52,851 nt of DNA. Source: Saccoglossus kowalevskii (lineage: Eukaryota > Hemichordata > Enteropneusta > Harrimaniidae). The stretch spans positions 145,380 to 198,230 of the forward strand of contig NW_003146284.1 in the NCBI RefSeq assembly GCF_000003605.2. Reading direction: 5' to 3'. How positions within the stretch are numbered: the stretch's first letter is position 1; each line of letters begins with the position of its first letter. Under the pieces are notes generated by a model. It did no database searches. It worked only from the letters and a program-made list of their open reading frames with translations, and was not told the DNA's origin. Positions 14,701 through 29,700 of the stretch are shown piece by piece. The translations under genes and the position numbers were made by a program.

Positions 14701-17700
14701 TATTCAAACTGAATTCCCACAGCTATATCAGATGAAGAGTTTTTTTAGCGACTAATATACATGTATGAACTGTGAATAACACTCTATTGGTCATTACGCT
14801 TTATGCAAGCACAGTGATTGGTTGGTGAGAACCAGTTCTTAGCACACTTATACATTTGTCACCGTAACGCCATAAGTTACAGCGTGCCGTAATCTGCAGT
14901 ATTTTACAAGGTGTTTTCATCCTACCATATAAGGAAATGTAAATTCCAAATATGGAATGTTTACGTGCATAAGCGTCCTCTAATGAAAAAAACACACTCA
15001 GACAGTATGCCACGCATCGACCTCCACTGTGCGTCAGTCTTTACTCCTGCTGTTTTCATGCATACTTTGAGGTATTCTCGTAATAACCTCACATTATGGG
15101 CAATCATGCCCACAGCAGATCACGAGCTAGTGCTGATCAGTGAAGAATATTCATTATCAGATATTCACACACTGGTTGGCGAAAATGTAAATAAACGACG
15201 TCACATTGCGACATTCTATGGAGCGTACCTGTGGAATCATCTTTATTTAATGGTTGTATTTTGCGCAGTTTACATGTATGACAAACAAAACATTGCTTAA
15301 GGTAGAAGCCTAGTCATAATTTTTAACAAAATTGGACATAAATCACATGACAATGTTTATTAGTTTATTATGTACAATCATGAAGCTAATGTCCCATGGT
15401 ACAATGAAATAGCATTATTTTGTGTGTTACAGTTAAACTTTTTTTGAGAAATATCTTGAAAATTGCTATTTTTAGAACATTTCCATAAAACACAACTTTA
15501 AAGAAAAATTGCATTTTTTAACACTTTTTAAAACCCAGATTTTTTAAATAATTCAGAACAACAAAAAGTACTCCATCATTAACAATATATGATGTCACCA
15601 GGTTAGATTTTGAGATATTGCATGATGTCGCTGCCATAGAAACCTGTGGTAAAAGTGTTATAATAGTGTCAAAATGGCTACTTTCTACTAAAATACAACC
15701 ATCAATTTCTCGACAAAAAGGCTGGTGACACCCAACTTTTTTTAGGTCAATATTCTTATGTAGCCTTGGAGTACAGTTTATTGCAAAATGAATAAATTCT
15801 AGGTGTTTTAATTCATGAGTAGGCTTCTACCTTAACTTCAATTTGGTTGAATTAGCAGTGATCATACATTTTCATCAGTATACAATTTAAATATTTTTAC
15901 ATTTTTTTTTTCAGATCAAAGCTGAATCTTTCCTGGAAGACATCAACAACATATTGAACGCTGGTGATGTTCCTAATATTTATAGTTTTGATGAGTTAGA
16001 TCAGATTTATAACGGTATGAAACCAGTGGTAGTTGACGCTGGTCAACAACCGACCAAAGCTAACCTCTACTCAGCTTACACCAAGAGAGTCAAAATGAAC
16101 ATCCATACTGTGCTATGTATGAGGTAAGTGATCAATAACTATTACTGTAAATTGACAAGTTTGGGAAATTTTCTTTTCTTTCATATTCTTTTTATTTTAT
16201 GTTTATTTGGCAAGTACTACGTCACTTCTATTACTGTGGGTCCTTTATGTGAGGTAGAAATGTGAAAAAAAGATAAAAAAAGACTACAGTCAGACCTGTG
16301 CATAGTAACCACCAAAAGATATTCTTTTTATAGAGATTTGATTTTTTTTTATGGATTGCCATGGTACTGCTGCAACAAAAACGCATTTATTTGAGTTGAC
16401 CAAAAACAAATTAATATGACTTGAGAAGATTTTATAGAATTCTAATTGTGGTCAAAATTGAATCTCATAACATGATACAAGGTTGCTCATACATATTTCA
16501 TCAGGTTCAGTTGGACAAAGGTGTGGGTTCTGTCCATGTGTCTGTCTATTTTTTTATGGGTGTGTGTACTTATTACTAGTTTGATTTCTCTGCATGACAA
16601 TTAGTGTGCTATCGTAAGTTGAATTTATTATAATTATGGATACTGTGGTCATGTTGCAAGAAACTCAGCCCGAAGAGAATTATAATGTTAATCTTCATAA
16701 CATCAGAGATATAATTTTTCTCTTTTCTTATTTCTAGTCCAATTGGTGAGATATTCCGTGCCCGTCTACGTCAGTTTCCGTCTCTTGTTAATTGTTGCAC
16801 CATTGATTGGTTCAGTGAGTGGCCGGATGAGGCATTGCAATCCGTGGCTAAGACGTTCCTCTCTGAGATTGTGGACTTGGAACAAGGTGATGACGATGAA
16901 GCTACAGCTAAGCTGATAAATGGATTGGTGAGTACAGTGTACCTTAGTTGTCTTTCCTTAGTATGATGTGATGAACAGAAAAATACAAAAAAAAAACCAT
17001 TTACTGTATTAACCCGTTGGGTGCCAAATTAAAGTCAACTTTTGCCATCTTTCACATAATAAAACCTAATTTTTGATCAAAAATTGTAAACAATAGGAAA
17101 TTATCTCCGTTTGGTCCAAAATTATCAAAATAATAGATATCAAGCGGCAAAATATTTCACCAAAATTTGAGACAACTGAATTACGATTTGCAAGAGAAAA
17201 TTTTCATAAATTTCACAAACCTTGGTGTTTAGTATCATTTTAGTGTAGATTTTATCGGGATATATATATATATCTTTTTCAGCATTAGACTTTCTCGCGC
17301 AAATTTTTCTGCACTTTTTTTCTTATATTTTTCAATTGTTCTGGAAATGAACCGAAATTTTGGAGCAAACAGACAAAATTTGAGTCAATATTCAGTTTTT
17401 ACTCAAAAGATTTGGGCTATTTTTGTCACAATCTTCTGAAGGAAAGTGGAGACTATAAACAGAGCTATTTTGTGAATTTGTAATGAAAAGAGGGAACTGG
17501 TGGTGAAGAGGTTAAGAGAGAGAGTTGCAGTCACAAAATTGTGACCCCCCCCAATGATGTTGACAAACCATCATATCATGAAAAAATTAAACAAGATTAC
17601 ATTGTTATTAAAATCAACCTACAGTGGAACACTTGCAATTCATTTTTGCTGTTTTCATTGAAGAAATAAATCAGTGCAAATAAAATAAATGAAGATGTGT

Positions 17701-20700
17701 TGTTCCATATTTTTTGTATGCAATACAATGAGAGTACCGGTATGTGAAAATAAACGCCACTCAACACATGTTAATAGTTTGTTGTATTTCATTACAGGTA
17801 CACATGTGTGTAGAGGTTCATCAATCCGTGACAAAGAAAGCGAAACTATTCCTCGCTGAGTTATCCCGTCATGTGTACATCACACCAACTGCTTATTTAG
17901 AACTACTCGGGATCTTCTCGAAGCTGATCGGTATGAAGAAGACTGAGCTGAAAACTGCTAAGAACAGAATGAAGACTGGTCTGGACAAGGTACGTTTTCA
18001 TTTCTATGGTTTTCAGTTTCTACCTTCTTGGAGATTTTTGAAAGCTGGATATAGAATTAGATATCTGTAATGCAGTAGAATATCTTCAAGCTCGCTATTC
18101 ATCAACAGCCAATCTGAAAACAGATGTATGCATGAAACTGGGAAAGAATTTGTAAGGCATTCTCTGATTGGCTGAGGCATATCTATTTAATACTGTCTCA
18201 GTTTAGACTGACTTTTACATTTAAATATTAATAGTTTTTTGAGGTGCTTTTATGATTCGATCAAATTCATGCTGAATCATCTGAAAACTATTAACTCAAC
18301 TCAACTTGATTATTTGTATTTTGTTTGTGTAGTTGTTAAATACAGCTGAGGAAGTTGACAAACTTCAAAAAGAACTGGAGACTATGAAACCTATGTTAGA
18401 AGAGGCTGCTAGGGAGACTGAACTCACCATAGAAAAGATTGCTAAGGACACAGTAAGTATGAATATTCACTAACCTAAAGGTTCCATACAACTTTTTGTG
18501 TATGATAGGGATTCCGCTATGATTTAGGCTCACTTAGGCTGCTCAGTGAGTGGACAGCTGCCACAGACAGTGACACAAATAACTGATTATACTGTAAAAC
18601 CATTCATTTTCACTGGGGTTCAAGTTTTTGCCAGAGAAACATTGCTTTCTATTGTAATTTGACAAGATCGTAAGAATTCAACTTAGCGAAATTAAAACCC
18701 AGTGAATAATTAATGCATTTACAGTATTTTACTACATTAAAGCACTAAGTGTCGCTTCACTGTGTAAAATGAACGACTATCACCTTTGTAAATCTTAATA
18801 ATTTAGGCTTTTTATATTAAAATGGTGTAAACATTTGAACATGATGGAAGTCTGAATACAGAGAATAAACTTAACTACTGCATAGCCATGAAAAGTTGAT
18901 AGAAAGTTTGCAAGGACCTTTTGAGATGATAATTGTTCTTAGCCTTGGTGTGTATAGTTTTGATGTATTATTAACATCATTACAATATTTTACAAAAAGC
19001 AATGTATCAAATACGATCTGGTCCAATGTATCATCATGGTACCCCAGTCACTGTCTTTCTGTTGAAGTTGAAATTGAGAAATTTCATCACAACTTTTACC
19101 TATGTCAATATGGCGTATTAACGTGCATGTTTCATAAAAATTAATAAGCTACGGGGTTACAATTTATAATATCAAGGTGGTGAGAATGCGAATTTGATGT
19201 AATTACTGAATGTCATAATTTCAAAATTCAAATTTAAAATCAAACAACTACAGAAAGACAAGATGTGGGTCATCATTTTGAAAATATGATATATAAAATT
19301 GTGTGGTGAAATAATGAACAACAACTTGTGCTGTCATTGTAGATTGTGGCTGAGGAAACAAAGAACGTTGTCGAGAAAGAAGAACATGAAGCAGCGGGTA
19401 AAGCCAGAGAAACCAAAGCCATTGCTGATGATGCACAGAGGGATTTGGATGAAGCACTTCCAGCATTGGATGCTGCATTGGCCAGTCTCAAGTCATTGAA
19501 TAAGAATGATGTTATTGAGGTAAGTCATTGAATGAATTGCCTGTACTAGGTGATACATTGATCAGTCATGATCAGTCATTGAAAACGAATTATCTCACTT
19601 AAGTCATTGAATGAAAAAGATGTCCCATTACTATTTGATACATGTATGTTATCTTTCTTATGTCATTGAATAAGAATGTCATTGAGGTAAACCATTGAAT
19701 GAAATACCTAATACTGGCTGCCTTCACTTGCCAGTCCTGATTAGTCATTGAATATTTGTTTAAGTCAATAAATGAAACAACTGTTATGCTAACTATCTGT
19801 ATGTTGCCAGCTCATTGATGTAAGTCATTGAATGAACTTGCAGTTACATTACAAGTCATTGAATAATATGATTTGATTATGACATTGGTTCCATCAGATA
19901 CATGTATATAAAATTCAAGTTGGTTGGGTTTGTTAATTGGTACCTCATGTACAAAACTGGAAATCCATTACAAAATTAACTACAGTAGTAGAAGTATTTG
20001 TGGGACACTTAATTTCAAGACCATTATATCAATGCAGCAAACTGCTTTGTAAAATATGAGTTGCTTGGTTATTAATTTTGAAGTGGAATTGATAGTATGT
20101 CTACTGTTAATGTAGCATTCTACCATGCATTACAATTGTACTATACATTTATCTTGTTGCATGTATATAGGTACGTGCCATGCAGAGGCCACCCAACGGT
20201 GTACGTATGGTCATAGAAGCTGTCTGTATCATGAAAGGTGTCAAACCAAAAAGAGTACCTGGAGACAAGCCTGGTGAAAAGAAAGATGATTATTGGGATC
20301 CTGGTAAAAGTTTGCTACAAGATCCAGGAAAATTCTTGGAAAGTTTGTTCAAATATGATAAGGTATGTATGTGTTTGTTTCTTACAATTGGAGTTATTGC
20401 ACTGACAGCATTGCTGACTGCAATACCAGAAAGACCAGTTACGTGGATTAGTTACATTAAAACAAATTTCAATCAATGCCTACTACTGGTATTCAAATTT
20501 CTACCATATGCCTACATACCAGTAATCAGATTTCCTCCAAATGCCGACTAATCAAATGCCTACCTGACTTGCTGGCATATTTGTTGCACTTATGTAAATG
20601 ACAGCTGTGTGTCTAATTGTCAAAATAAGTTTTAAAGACAATTCAAATTCCTGACAAATGCCCACTACTCAAATTTTCCCCATATGCTTACTATTCAAAT

Positions 20701-23700
20701 TTCCAACAAATTACTAGCAGTAATTAAAGTTCCACCAAATGCCTACTACCTGTAATCAAGTTTCCACCAAATACATATTACCAGTAATCAAATTGCCACC
20801 TTATGCCTACTACCTGTAATCAAATTTCTAACATATACCTACTACCTGTAATCAAATTTCTACCATATACCTACCAGCTGTAATCAAATTTCTACTATAT
20901 ACCTGCTACCAGTAATACAATTGCCACCAAATTTCCACCAAAAACATATTACAAGTAATCAAATTGCCACCTTATGCCTACTACCTGTAATCAAATTTCC
21001 ACAAAATAACTAATACCAGAAATCATATTTCCACCATGTACTGAACAAAATTGTATATCTGATATCTGACTTTGTTAACTCCTTTTCTCCGACAGGACAA
21101 CATCCCTGATTCTAACATTGCCAAGATTCAACCGTACATTGACAGTGAAGATTTCCAACCTGCAGCTATTGCCAAAGTATCCAAGGCTTGTACCTCCATC
21201 TGTCAGTGGGTCAGAGCTATGCACAAATATCACTTTGTTGCCAAAGGTGTGGCTCCCAAAAGGGTAAGTTTTCACTGGGAATCTTTCAGGACATTTCCAA
21301 GCTGCAAGTGTTTGTAGAATGTTGACTTTGTAGTGTTGCGCCCTCTATGGTAGAAATGAGAATCATCAAAGGGGTGCACTTTACATAAACACTTGGAAAA
21401 GGTTTAATTGTTTGTGGTTTTGAAAACAGGATTTATTGTTAGTCCCTGTGGTTTGAAATGATTACTTCTGTTTAGGATTGTATGCATTCATTCAAAACTA
21501 ATCATTTCTCAGACAATCATGAACTTATGTTGTTGACATAATAGTATACATATTACTTCTTAGTTTAATCATAGACCCTCTGTTAGAGGGTCTATGGTTT
21601 AATCAGTTTTTACTCACTGGATATTATTTCCTTCATTTTGTTAGGAGAAACTTAGGATCGCTCAAGAAGAGTTGGCTGAGACTCAGAAGATTCTTGCCGA
21701 GGCCAAGGCTCGCCTCCAGGAAGTACAGGACGGTATCGCAACCTTACAAGCCAAGTACGAAGATTGTGTTGCCAAGAAACAAGAACTAGAAGCCAAGTGC
21801 GAAGAGTGCGAACAGAGACTAGTCCGTGCAGATAAGGTTGGTTTGAATTGAATTGAATTGAATGGGATAATGTCAAAATAAACTATTTACCATTTATGAT
21901 CATTTAGTCATCATAAAATAGATGGCTATTCAGTTCTTTCCCATAATAAGGTGATCAATAAACTTTCTGCTATCTGAGTATATCACTAATTAATTATTCA
22001 TTTTGGCTTAACAGTTGATTGGAGGACTGGCAGACGAGAAAGACCGCTGGGCTGAGTCCGTCAAGGAGCTGACGTTCATCATTGACAATATTGTTGGTAA
22101 TGTTATCGTAGCTGCATCGTACGTCGCTTACCTTGGACCTTTCACAGTGAGTAGATTATGAAGTCTGATCGTTCAAATCGGCGCAGTTGTCAAGAATATT
22201 CAAATTGTGGTGAACCATATGTTAATCTGTCACATGTATCCTTTCTGATTTTAACATTTACTGAAATGTACTCTTTTTCACTATTTTTGCTGAAGGGATG
22301 AATCATAAAATCATACCTTTTTTCCTATATTTTACATTCAACACATTAAAAAATTAAACTTCATACAAAACAGCCAAAAGGTCTTTTCAGCAAAATTTGT
22401 TCCTGCTAAAATAATTTGTTTCAGCTAACTTATTATTTTCTACTCTACAGGGTGAATATCGAGCTTCATTATTGGAAGAGTGGTCAGACAAGTTTGAATC
22501 ATTCAACGTACCGCACACTAAAGATAACAGTCTGGTGTCCACCTTGGGAAACCCTGTTAAGATTCGTAGTTGGCAGATTGCTGGTCTGCCGAGAGACACA
22601 CTCTCTGTGGAGAACAGTGTAATAGTACAGTATTCGCAAAGATGGCCACTGTTTATAGATCCACAAGGACAGGCCAACAGATGGATTAAAACTATGGTAC
22701 GTGGTAATATTATTATTATTAATATAAATATTATTATTATTTAATTTACAGCTCGTATTGAAATAATTCATTACAAAAAGAATACTGTAAAACATGTGTT
22801 TTTTGCAAGCATGTCTTTTTAGCGAGAGAACTGATTCGCTAATTCAAGATGTCGCTAATGACTATTATAAATTCAAAATGGCCAAGGCTTGGTGATTTGT
22901 ATACTGTAATCCAGAACATAAAAATCTGTGGCACTTCCTAATCACACTTTGTTTTTATGGAGGTGATAACTGCGCATTTGTTTTGACACGTGACAGACAA
23001 GTATTGTGAAAACAGGAAATCAACAATGACAAGAGAGATTCGCTAAATCAACATTTCGCTATTACATCATTTTACCACAATTCACAAAAATTGCATGCCG
23101 CTTTTTCAACATGTTTTACAGTATGTAGAACTACTAAAAACCATTTTTTTTGAGTTGTATGGACAGCTCATGGAAGCAGCAATTTGCTTATAGAGTATGG
23201 GTTATACATAGATCAATTTGACTGGAATAAAAATTATGTAGCTATGGGTGGATGGAAGAAAGGGAGGAAAATAATATTAAATTACGCAACTGAGGAAAAT
23301 TCATTAAAATGAAGATTATAAAGTACAACATTGGTCAGTGATTCACACTGTCAATATAATTTATTAATTCAATAGGAAATTGTTTTAAATGCATTTAATT
23401 TTTTTATAAAAACAAATATATACAATTACAAACTTTTAATATTCAGTGAGTTCTGTCTACAGAGTGATTTAGTTTGTAGAGAAAGCTATGAGAATATCTA
23501 TGAAAGAAGAACCAGTCATATTGTAGACTGACTTTACTGTATTTATTGTTATTAAAATAAAACAGTTAATGATAGTAAATATTTCTAAGGCAAAAATGTT
23601 TATGTTAACTTCAATCACTAAATGTAAATCTGTATAATATTTAATTTTTTTTATTCTCCTATGGTTTGGTTTTCAGGAGAAAGACAATGGTCTTGATATT

Positions 23701-26700
23701 ATCAAGTTAACTGACCGTGATTTCCTGAGGAGTCTCGAGAATGCTGTGAGATTTGGAAAACCATGTTTGTTGGAGAATGTAGCCGAGGAGTTAGATCCAG
23801 CATTGGAACCTATTCTTTTGAGACAGGTAAAGTCAACAACCATACATTGTTTTAACAATCTTTACTTTTATTTTCCCATAGTGTCTATGTTTATTTTGGG
23901 ATGTTTATAAAAATAAATCAGACCTATTAAAAGTCAAGTTCACTGATGGTTTAGTTGTACTACTGATTGTTATGTATGTCAGCACTGAGTTTATACCAGT
24001 CATATTAAAGTGGGGGAGTCGTCACCTGTGTTTGCATCAGATGGCCATAGCGCGTATAGCGTGTCATTGTTTATAAACAAGTGTCTACCTTTTGCATTTT
24101 TAGCGCATGTTGTTATTGTCGCAGGGACTCAATTCCCGCACATGCACAGGTGACGACCCTCTCGCTTAAATGCTAAGTTTCTGCATACATATATACTGGT
24201 ATAACCATGCTCATTTGTATGTAGTTGAATTGTCATCGTTGTTGTCGTTAATTTATCTTGTGGTCACAAAAACCCAAACATGTCATTGTTCTTTGTCCTT
24301 TCATTCAGCTTCTCATTTTTTTTTTTTTTTGAGATGATTTTGAACTTTAATTTTATACTTAATTTGAATGTTGATAATTAGGACTATCGCATATATTCTG
24401 AAACTTATATAAATATTTGTTATTGTTCACAGACATTTAAACAGCAAGGTAGTTTAGTGATAAAACTTGGAGATGCAGTCATCCCATATCACGATGATTT
24501 CAAGTTTTATATCACAACCAAACTACCCAATCCTCACTACACGCCAGAAGTATCTACTAAAGTCACTGTCGTCAATTTTACACTCTCTCCAAGGTAAGTA
24601 TATAGAGCTATGAAGTAACAGCCATCAATTCAAGATAACTTTTTTTTAGCTCCACTGTCATCTGGCAGAAAACAACAGCCATACTAAGTAACCCTCCATC
24701 ATTAGTTGGGCCACACTCATGATAAATCCTATCTGGCTTTGACCTCCTTCTCTGGGTGACTGTGCCACAGACTCAATAGGGAATCCAAAGCCACAGACTA
24801 AGACTCAGGTACGACATTGGTGAAACGTTAGTGTAATGTCTGTGGAGATGATTGTATTTGACCGATTAACACCAGGATAGCACATTAAATCAACATAATG
24901 CCATTATGATAGGAAGATGGTTACAAAGCTGTGTCATGTATCAGTATCAACATGAAATATGGTTTCTGCAGAAAAACACTGATGTTTGTTGTTGTTTAAT
25001 ATTTCAGTGGCCTGGAAGATCAGGTGTTGTCCCGTGTTGTTGCTGAAGAGAGACCGGATTTGGAAGAAGCCAAGAACCAGTTGATCATCAGTAATGCCAA
25101 GATGAAGCAAGAGTTAAAAGAGATCGAGGACAAGATTTTAGAACGTTTGAGTTCATCAGAAGGAAGTCCAGTAGATGATGTGGATCTCATCGCTACATTA
25201 GAAGCTTCTAAAATCAAATCACTGGAGATTAAGGTGAGCTGGCCTATTTTGATCTCATCTTCATCCTCTCTTTTCATGTAACCATGGAGATAAAATGTCA
25301 CACTTGTCTGTATGTTTTTCAAGGATTATGCTCAGTATTTTGGGACAATAGATAATGTAGATTGATTTTTATATTGTCCGACATTGACGTTTTTTAAATG
25401 TGTGTTTAGTGTGATTACATCATTTGTATCATTCAGTTAACCTTTGAATATGTCATTTCTATCTTTCGTAAATCATAACATTCATCGTTCTTTTGATCAT
25501 GTCATTTCTATCTTTCGTATTAAAATCATAAAACAATTGTAACAAACGCTAAAATTAATGTATTTGTTGTGATAGGCTAAAGTGGCAGTAGCTGAAGAGA
25601 CAGAGAAGGAAATTGACGTCACCCGTAGTCTGTACATCCCAGTGGCTGTGCGAACATCTCTGCTGTTCTTCTGTACAACTGACTTAGCTAATGTAGACCC
25701 TATGTATCAGTATTCATTGGAGTGGTTCACGGGATTGTTTATGGCTGGTATTGCAAACTCTGAGAGGGCTGGTAAGATGATTCAACTATCCTCATTGTGA
25801 ACGCCAGTATAAACAATAGTAACAGTAACGGTTCTGATGTCTTTGTAGTTTTAGGAGTTGAGATCGTTCAATTCATTTGTTTTGTCCTCAGTAAAATTTA
25901 TAGTATGATTATGCGTCAGCATAGTCTGCGTTAATGCTCGGCAACGACGCCTCAGTTTTAATCCCTAACACATGACTTACGCAACACACGCCAGTCGTAA
26001 TCCCCCTGCACATGACATCAACGTGTGCCCCTATTCATAGGCACGCGACCTTCCATCTCAGGCATGCCTCGCCCGTGCTATTTCCATTCACACGCATATT
26101 GTAAGCTCATACTTTCGTGACGGTCATTTGCCTAATCCTACTTGCCATACAATTGTCAAGCTTTCCTGTATCCCGCTTCGCCTTAGCATAGTCATTCTAC
26201 ATTCAGCAAGCGACCTGAACCCGTCTCCAAACTACCCCACCCATCCACTACCTCATAATTTAAGCATTCAACTCCTGCATCAACCTGTATTATTTCTACA
26301 TTGTTTCAATAAAGTTAAGGGGGGTTGTCATCGCAGTGCATGCGGACACCACTCGATTAACACGCTGCCATTCTTCGTGAATAGAGTCAAACATGCGACT
26401 CTGTGCACGGAAATGGTATCTGCAACAACGGTCGGGTTTTGATCCCTGCGTTGACTGGCCTCGATCAAGTACTATGCTAATCTCTCCGTGATGTAAATCA
26501 AATCTGCAACTCACATCACGAAACAGGTTTCGGCGACGACGCTTGGCCGTGGCTCACACCCCTTCTGCTCTCAGCCAAGACTTGGTCTCTAGTGTCGTTT
26601 CTTAGCATTAATTTCCTGTGTTTTTTTTTCTGATTGCAGAGAAAGTGTCGGAGCGTATTATACACATCAATGACTACTTCACGTTCAGTCTTTATAGTAA

Positions 26701-29700
26701 TGTATGCAGGAGTTTATTTGAGAAGCATAAACTGATGTTCTCGTTCTTGGTGGCGATACGAATACTGATGAATGAAGGCAAAATTAACATGGTGAGTCAA
26801 TGCATTGTTATCTTACCGAGGTCAATATCCCAGCTAACTAGTAAAAAAATATATAAAAAAAAAAACATTAAAACACTGCTTATTTATAATATTTTACTGA
26901 GCAAAATGTTATCTAAAATATAAGAAGAGGAGATATCCAAACTTTTTTCCACGAAAACCATGCTTGTGATTTTTCCAAAATGTTAAGTTGTCCTCAGTCA
27001 AAGTACATACAAGTATAAGATAAAGCTAAGTCCTGATTTAGAGATAAATCTCCAATTGGGGAAAAAGGGAAAATTTCTTGCTGTTATTTCTACTATATAT
27101 GTAATATTTAACCTGCTGTGTATATTTATGCAGGATGAATGGAGATTTCTATTGGGCGGAGGTACCAGTACACCTGAAGAATTACCCAATCCTGCATCAG
27201 ATTGGTTATCAGAAAGATCTTGGATTGACATTCTTATTATGTCTGGCCTGGTATGTGACCACTCTCATTTACTTTATATGTTTGTGATTTGATAGTTATA
27301 TTATGAACTTGAACAATAATAACAGTGACTGTGATCTGAGGTCAAAATTGCTTGTTTCTTATTTGAATGACGTACCAAAGCCAGGTTTATAAGATTAAGT
27401 TCCAGCCATATATCATAAAAATTGTGATTAAGTATTCAACACTGTACCTGGCACTATGAGCTACAATAAAAACTGCTGAATGTCTGCTGTGTGTATGTTG
27501 CTTCATACACACATGCATACATATTTATTCCTGATAGAACTGGTAGAAATATTTCCTAAGATGCAATACAATGTTACTACCGTACTACTATTACACAAGC
27601 AGAAACAAAAGTATGTGTATATCACATACAGAGATGAACTGTGAATCCCACATAGAGCGATGAACCACCAATTGTTTCTAACCAAACATATTTCTTGCAG
27701 CTTTGACATAGCAGCTGAGCATAGATTCATGGGAGATATCTCCTGTGAAAATGATGGGTTTTATTTAATTAGTTACTTGTGTGTATTTGTTTGTCATTTT
27801 TGTTTACTTACCTTTTACCAGCGAGAGCCTTTGAAGAAAGGTCATGAAGCACAAGAACCAAAAATAGTGAGTTTTACGGCATGGCTAACAAATCACTTAT
27901 CATCCTGCACAGTCAGTGAGTGGATATGGTTTGTGAGTTGTATTGAGTTCATGTCAAGTAATGAGTACATATGTCATTCATACATTGAGTTGGTAGTGAG
28001 CATTAAAGGGAGTACATTTGTCATTGAGCTGGCAACCAGTTAACACTGAGTTAGTAGTGAGTGCATAAATATTAGAGACCACATATGTCATTGATTCATT
28101 GAGCTGGTAGTAAGTGTAGAGAGTGTAGAGATATAAGAGAGTACACATGTCATTGATTCATTGACTTGATGTTGAGGGCATAAATGTGAAAGTGCATGTG
28201 TCATTGATTCATTGAGCTGGTAGTGAGTGTAGAGATATAAAAGAGTACACATGTCATTGATTCATTGACTTGATGGTGAGGCCATAAATGTGAGAGTGCA
28301 CATGTCATTGATTCATTGAGCTGGTAGTGAGTGTAGAGATATAAGAGATTACACATGTCAATGATTCATTGACTTGATGTTGAGGCCATAAATGTGAGAG
28401 TGCATATGTCATTGATTCAGTGGGTTGGTTGTGTGTTTATACATGTGAGGGAGAGTAAGTGAGTGAGTGTGTAAAGATGAGAGAGCTGGCAGTGAGCTGA
28501 AAACACGTGAATGGCCAATGATTCATTGATTTGGTAGTGAGTGTAAATGTGAGAGTGAATCTACCATTTATTCATCTATCATTGAGTTGGCAGTGAGTGT
28601 GGAGACATGAGTACATATGTTATTGATTCATTGAGTTGGTAGTGATTGTAAATGTGAGAGTGAATCTACCATTTATTCATCTATCATTGAGTTGGCAGTG
28701 AGTGTGGAGACATGAGTACATATGTTATTGATTCATTGAGTTGGTAGTGAGTGTAAATGTGAGAGTGAATCTACCATTTATTCATCTATCATTGAGTTGG
28801 CAGTGAGTGTGGAGACATGAGTACATATGTTATTGATTCATTGAGTTGGTAGTGATTGTAAATGTGAGAGTGAAGCTACCATTTATTCATCTATCATTGA
28901 GTTGGCATTGAGTGTGGAGACATGAGTACATATGTTATTGATTCATTGAGTTGGTAGTGAGTGTAAATGTGAGAGTGAAGCTACCATTTATTCATCTATC
29001 ATTGAGTTGGCAGTGAGTGTGGAGACATGAGTACATATGTTATTGATTCATTGAGTTGGTAGTGAGTGTAAATGTGAGAGTGAAGCTACCATTTATTCAT
29101 CTATCATTGAGTTGGCAGTGAGTGTGGAGACATGAGTACATATGTTATTGATTCATTGAGTTGGTAGTGAGTGTTTGAGTAATGAGTAATATTGAATAAT
29201 GATTGAGTGTGTTAATGAGTAAATGAAGTGACATGTAGTACACTGATGAATTTTGTCATAAATAATGAGTATGTGAGTGTTAAAGTGGGAGAAACGACTC
29301 ATCACTTTCAGTTTAAAATAATAATAATATGCACAATTATCCAGATAAAAATACATTGCACTATTTTAACATTCATTCTCTTCTCCATTTAGCATGGTTA
29401 ACTCTTCATGCACAAGAATATGATTTAACTTAACATCATTCATTCATTCAACTTTTGTTTCAGAAACACATCAAACCATTGTAAATCATAAATATAACTT
29501 CTGCACCACATCAGTAACGTGTCCCTCTCTGTCAACAAGTCTCCCAATGGTTCCTGGTTTCTCTCTGCAAGTTAGAATCTAGCCCTCTCTAGTGGTAATG
29601 AATCCTCCTCTACAGTTGAGGAACCCTCTACTTTGGTCACATTTCACAAAATTAGTCTTTATAATTTTGTCTCTGTTTTTTTTCATAATTTTGATCAAGG

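Noticed and set aside
14911-15300. 129-codon plus-strand open frame in the intron after exon 18
   Set aside because: No recognisable domain and no splice context in dynein. Part of it (about 15118-15215) resembles noncoding sequence near 7040-7140 (CTGATCAGTGA and TTATCAGATRTTCACA blocks), so it is more likely a dispersed repeat.
26128-26442. 104-codon open frame in the GC-rich segment
   Set aside because: The open frame follows from the low stop density of C-rich DNA. The residues show no domain, and it lies inside a dynein intron.
26434-26449. Possible tRNA gene or tRNA-derived SINE (B-box-like string)
   Set aside because: No A box at the right distance, no cloverleaf and no poly(A) or tandem tail could be drawn around it.
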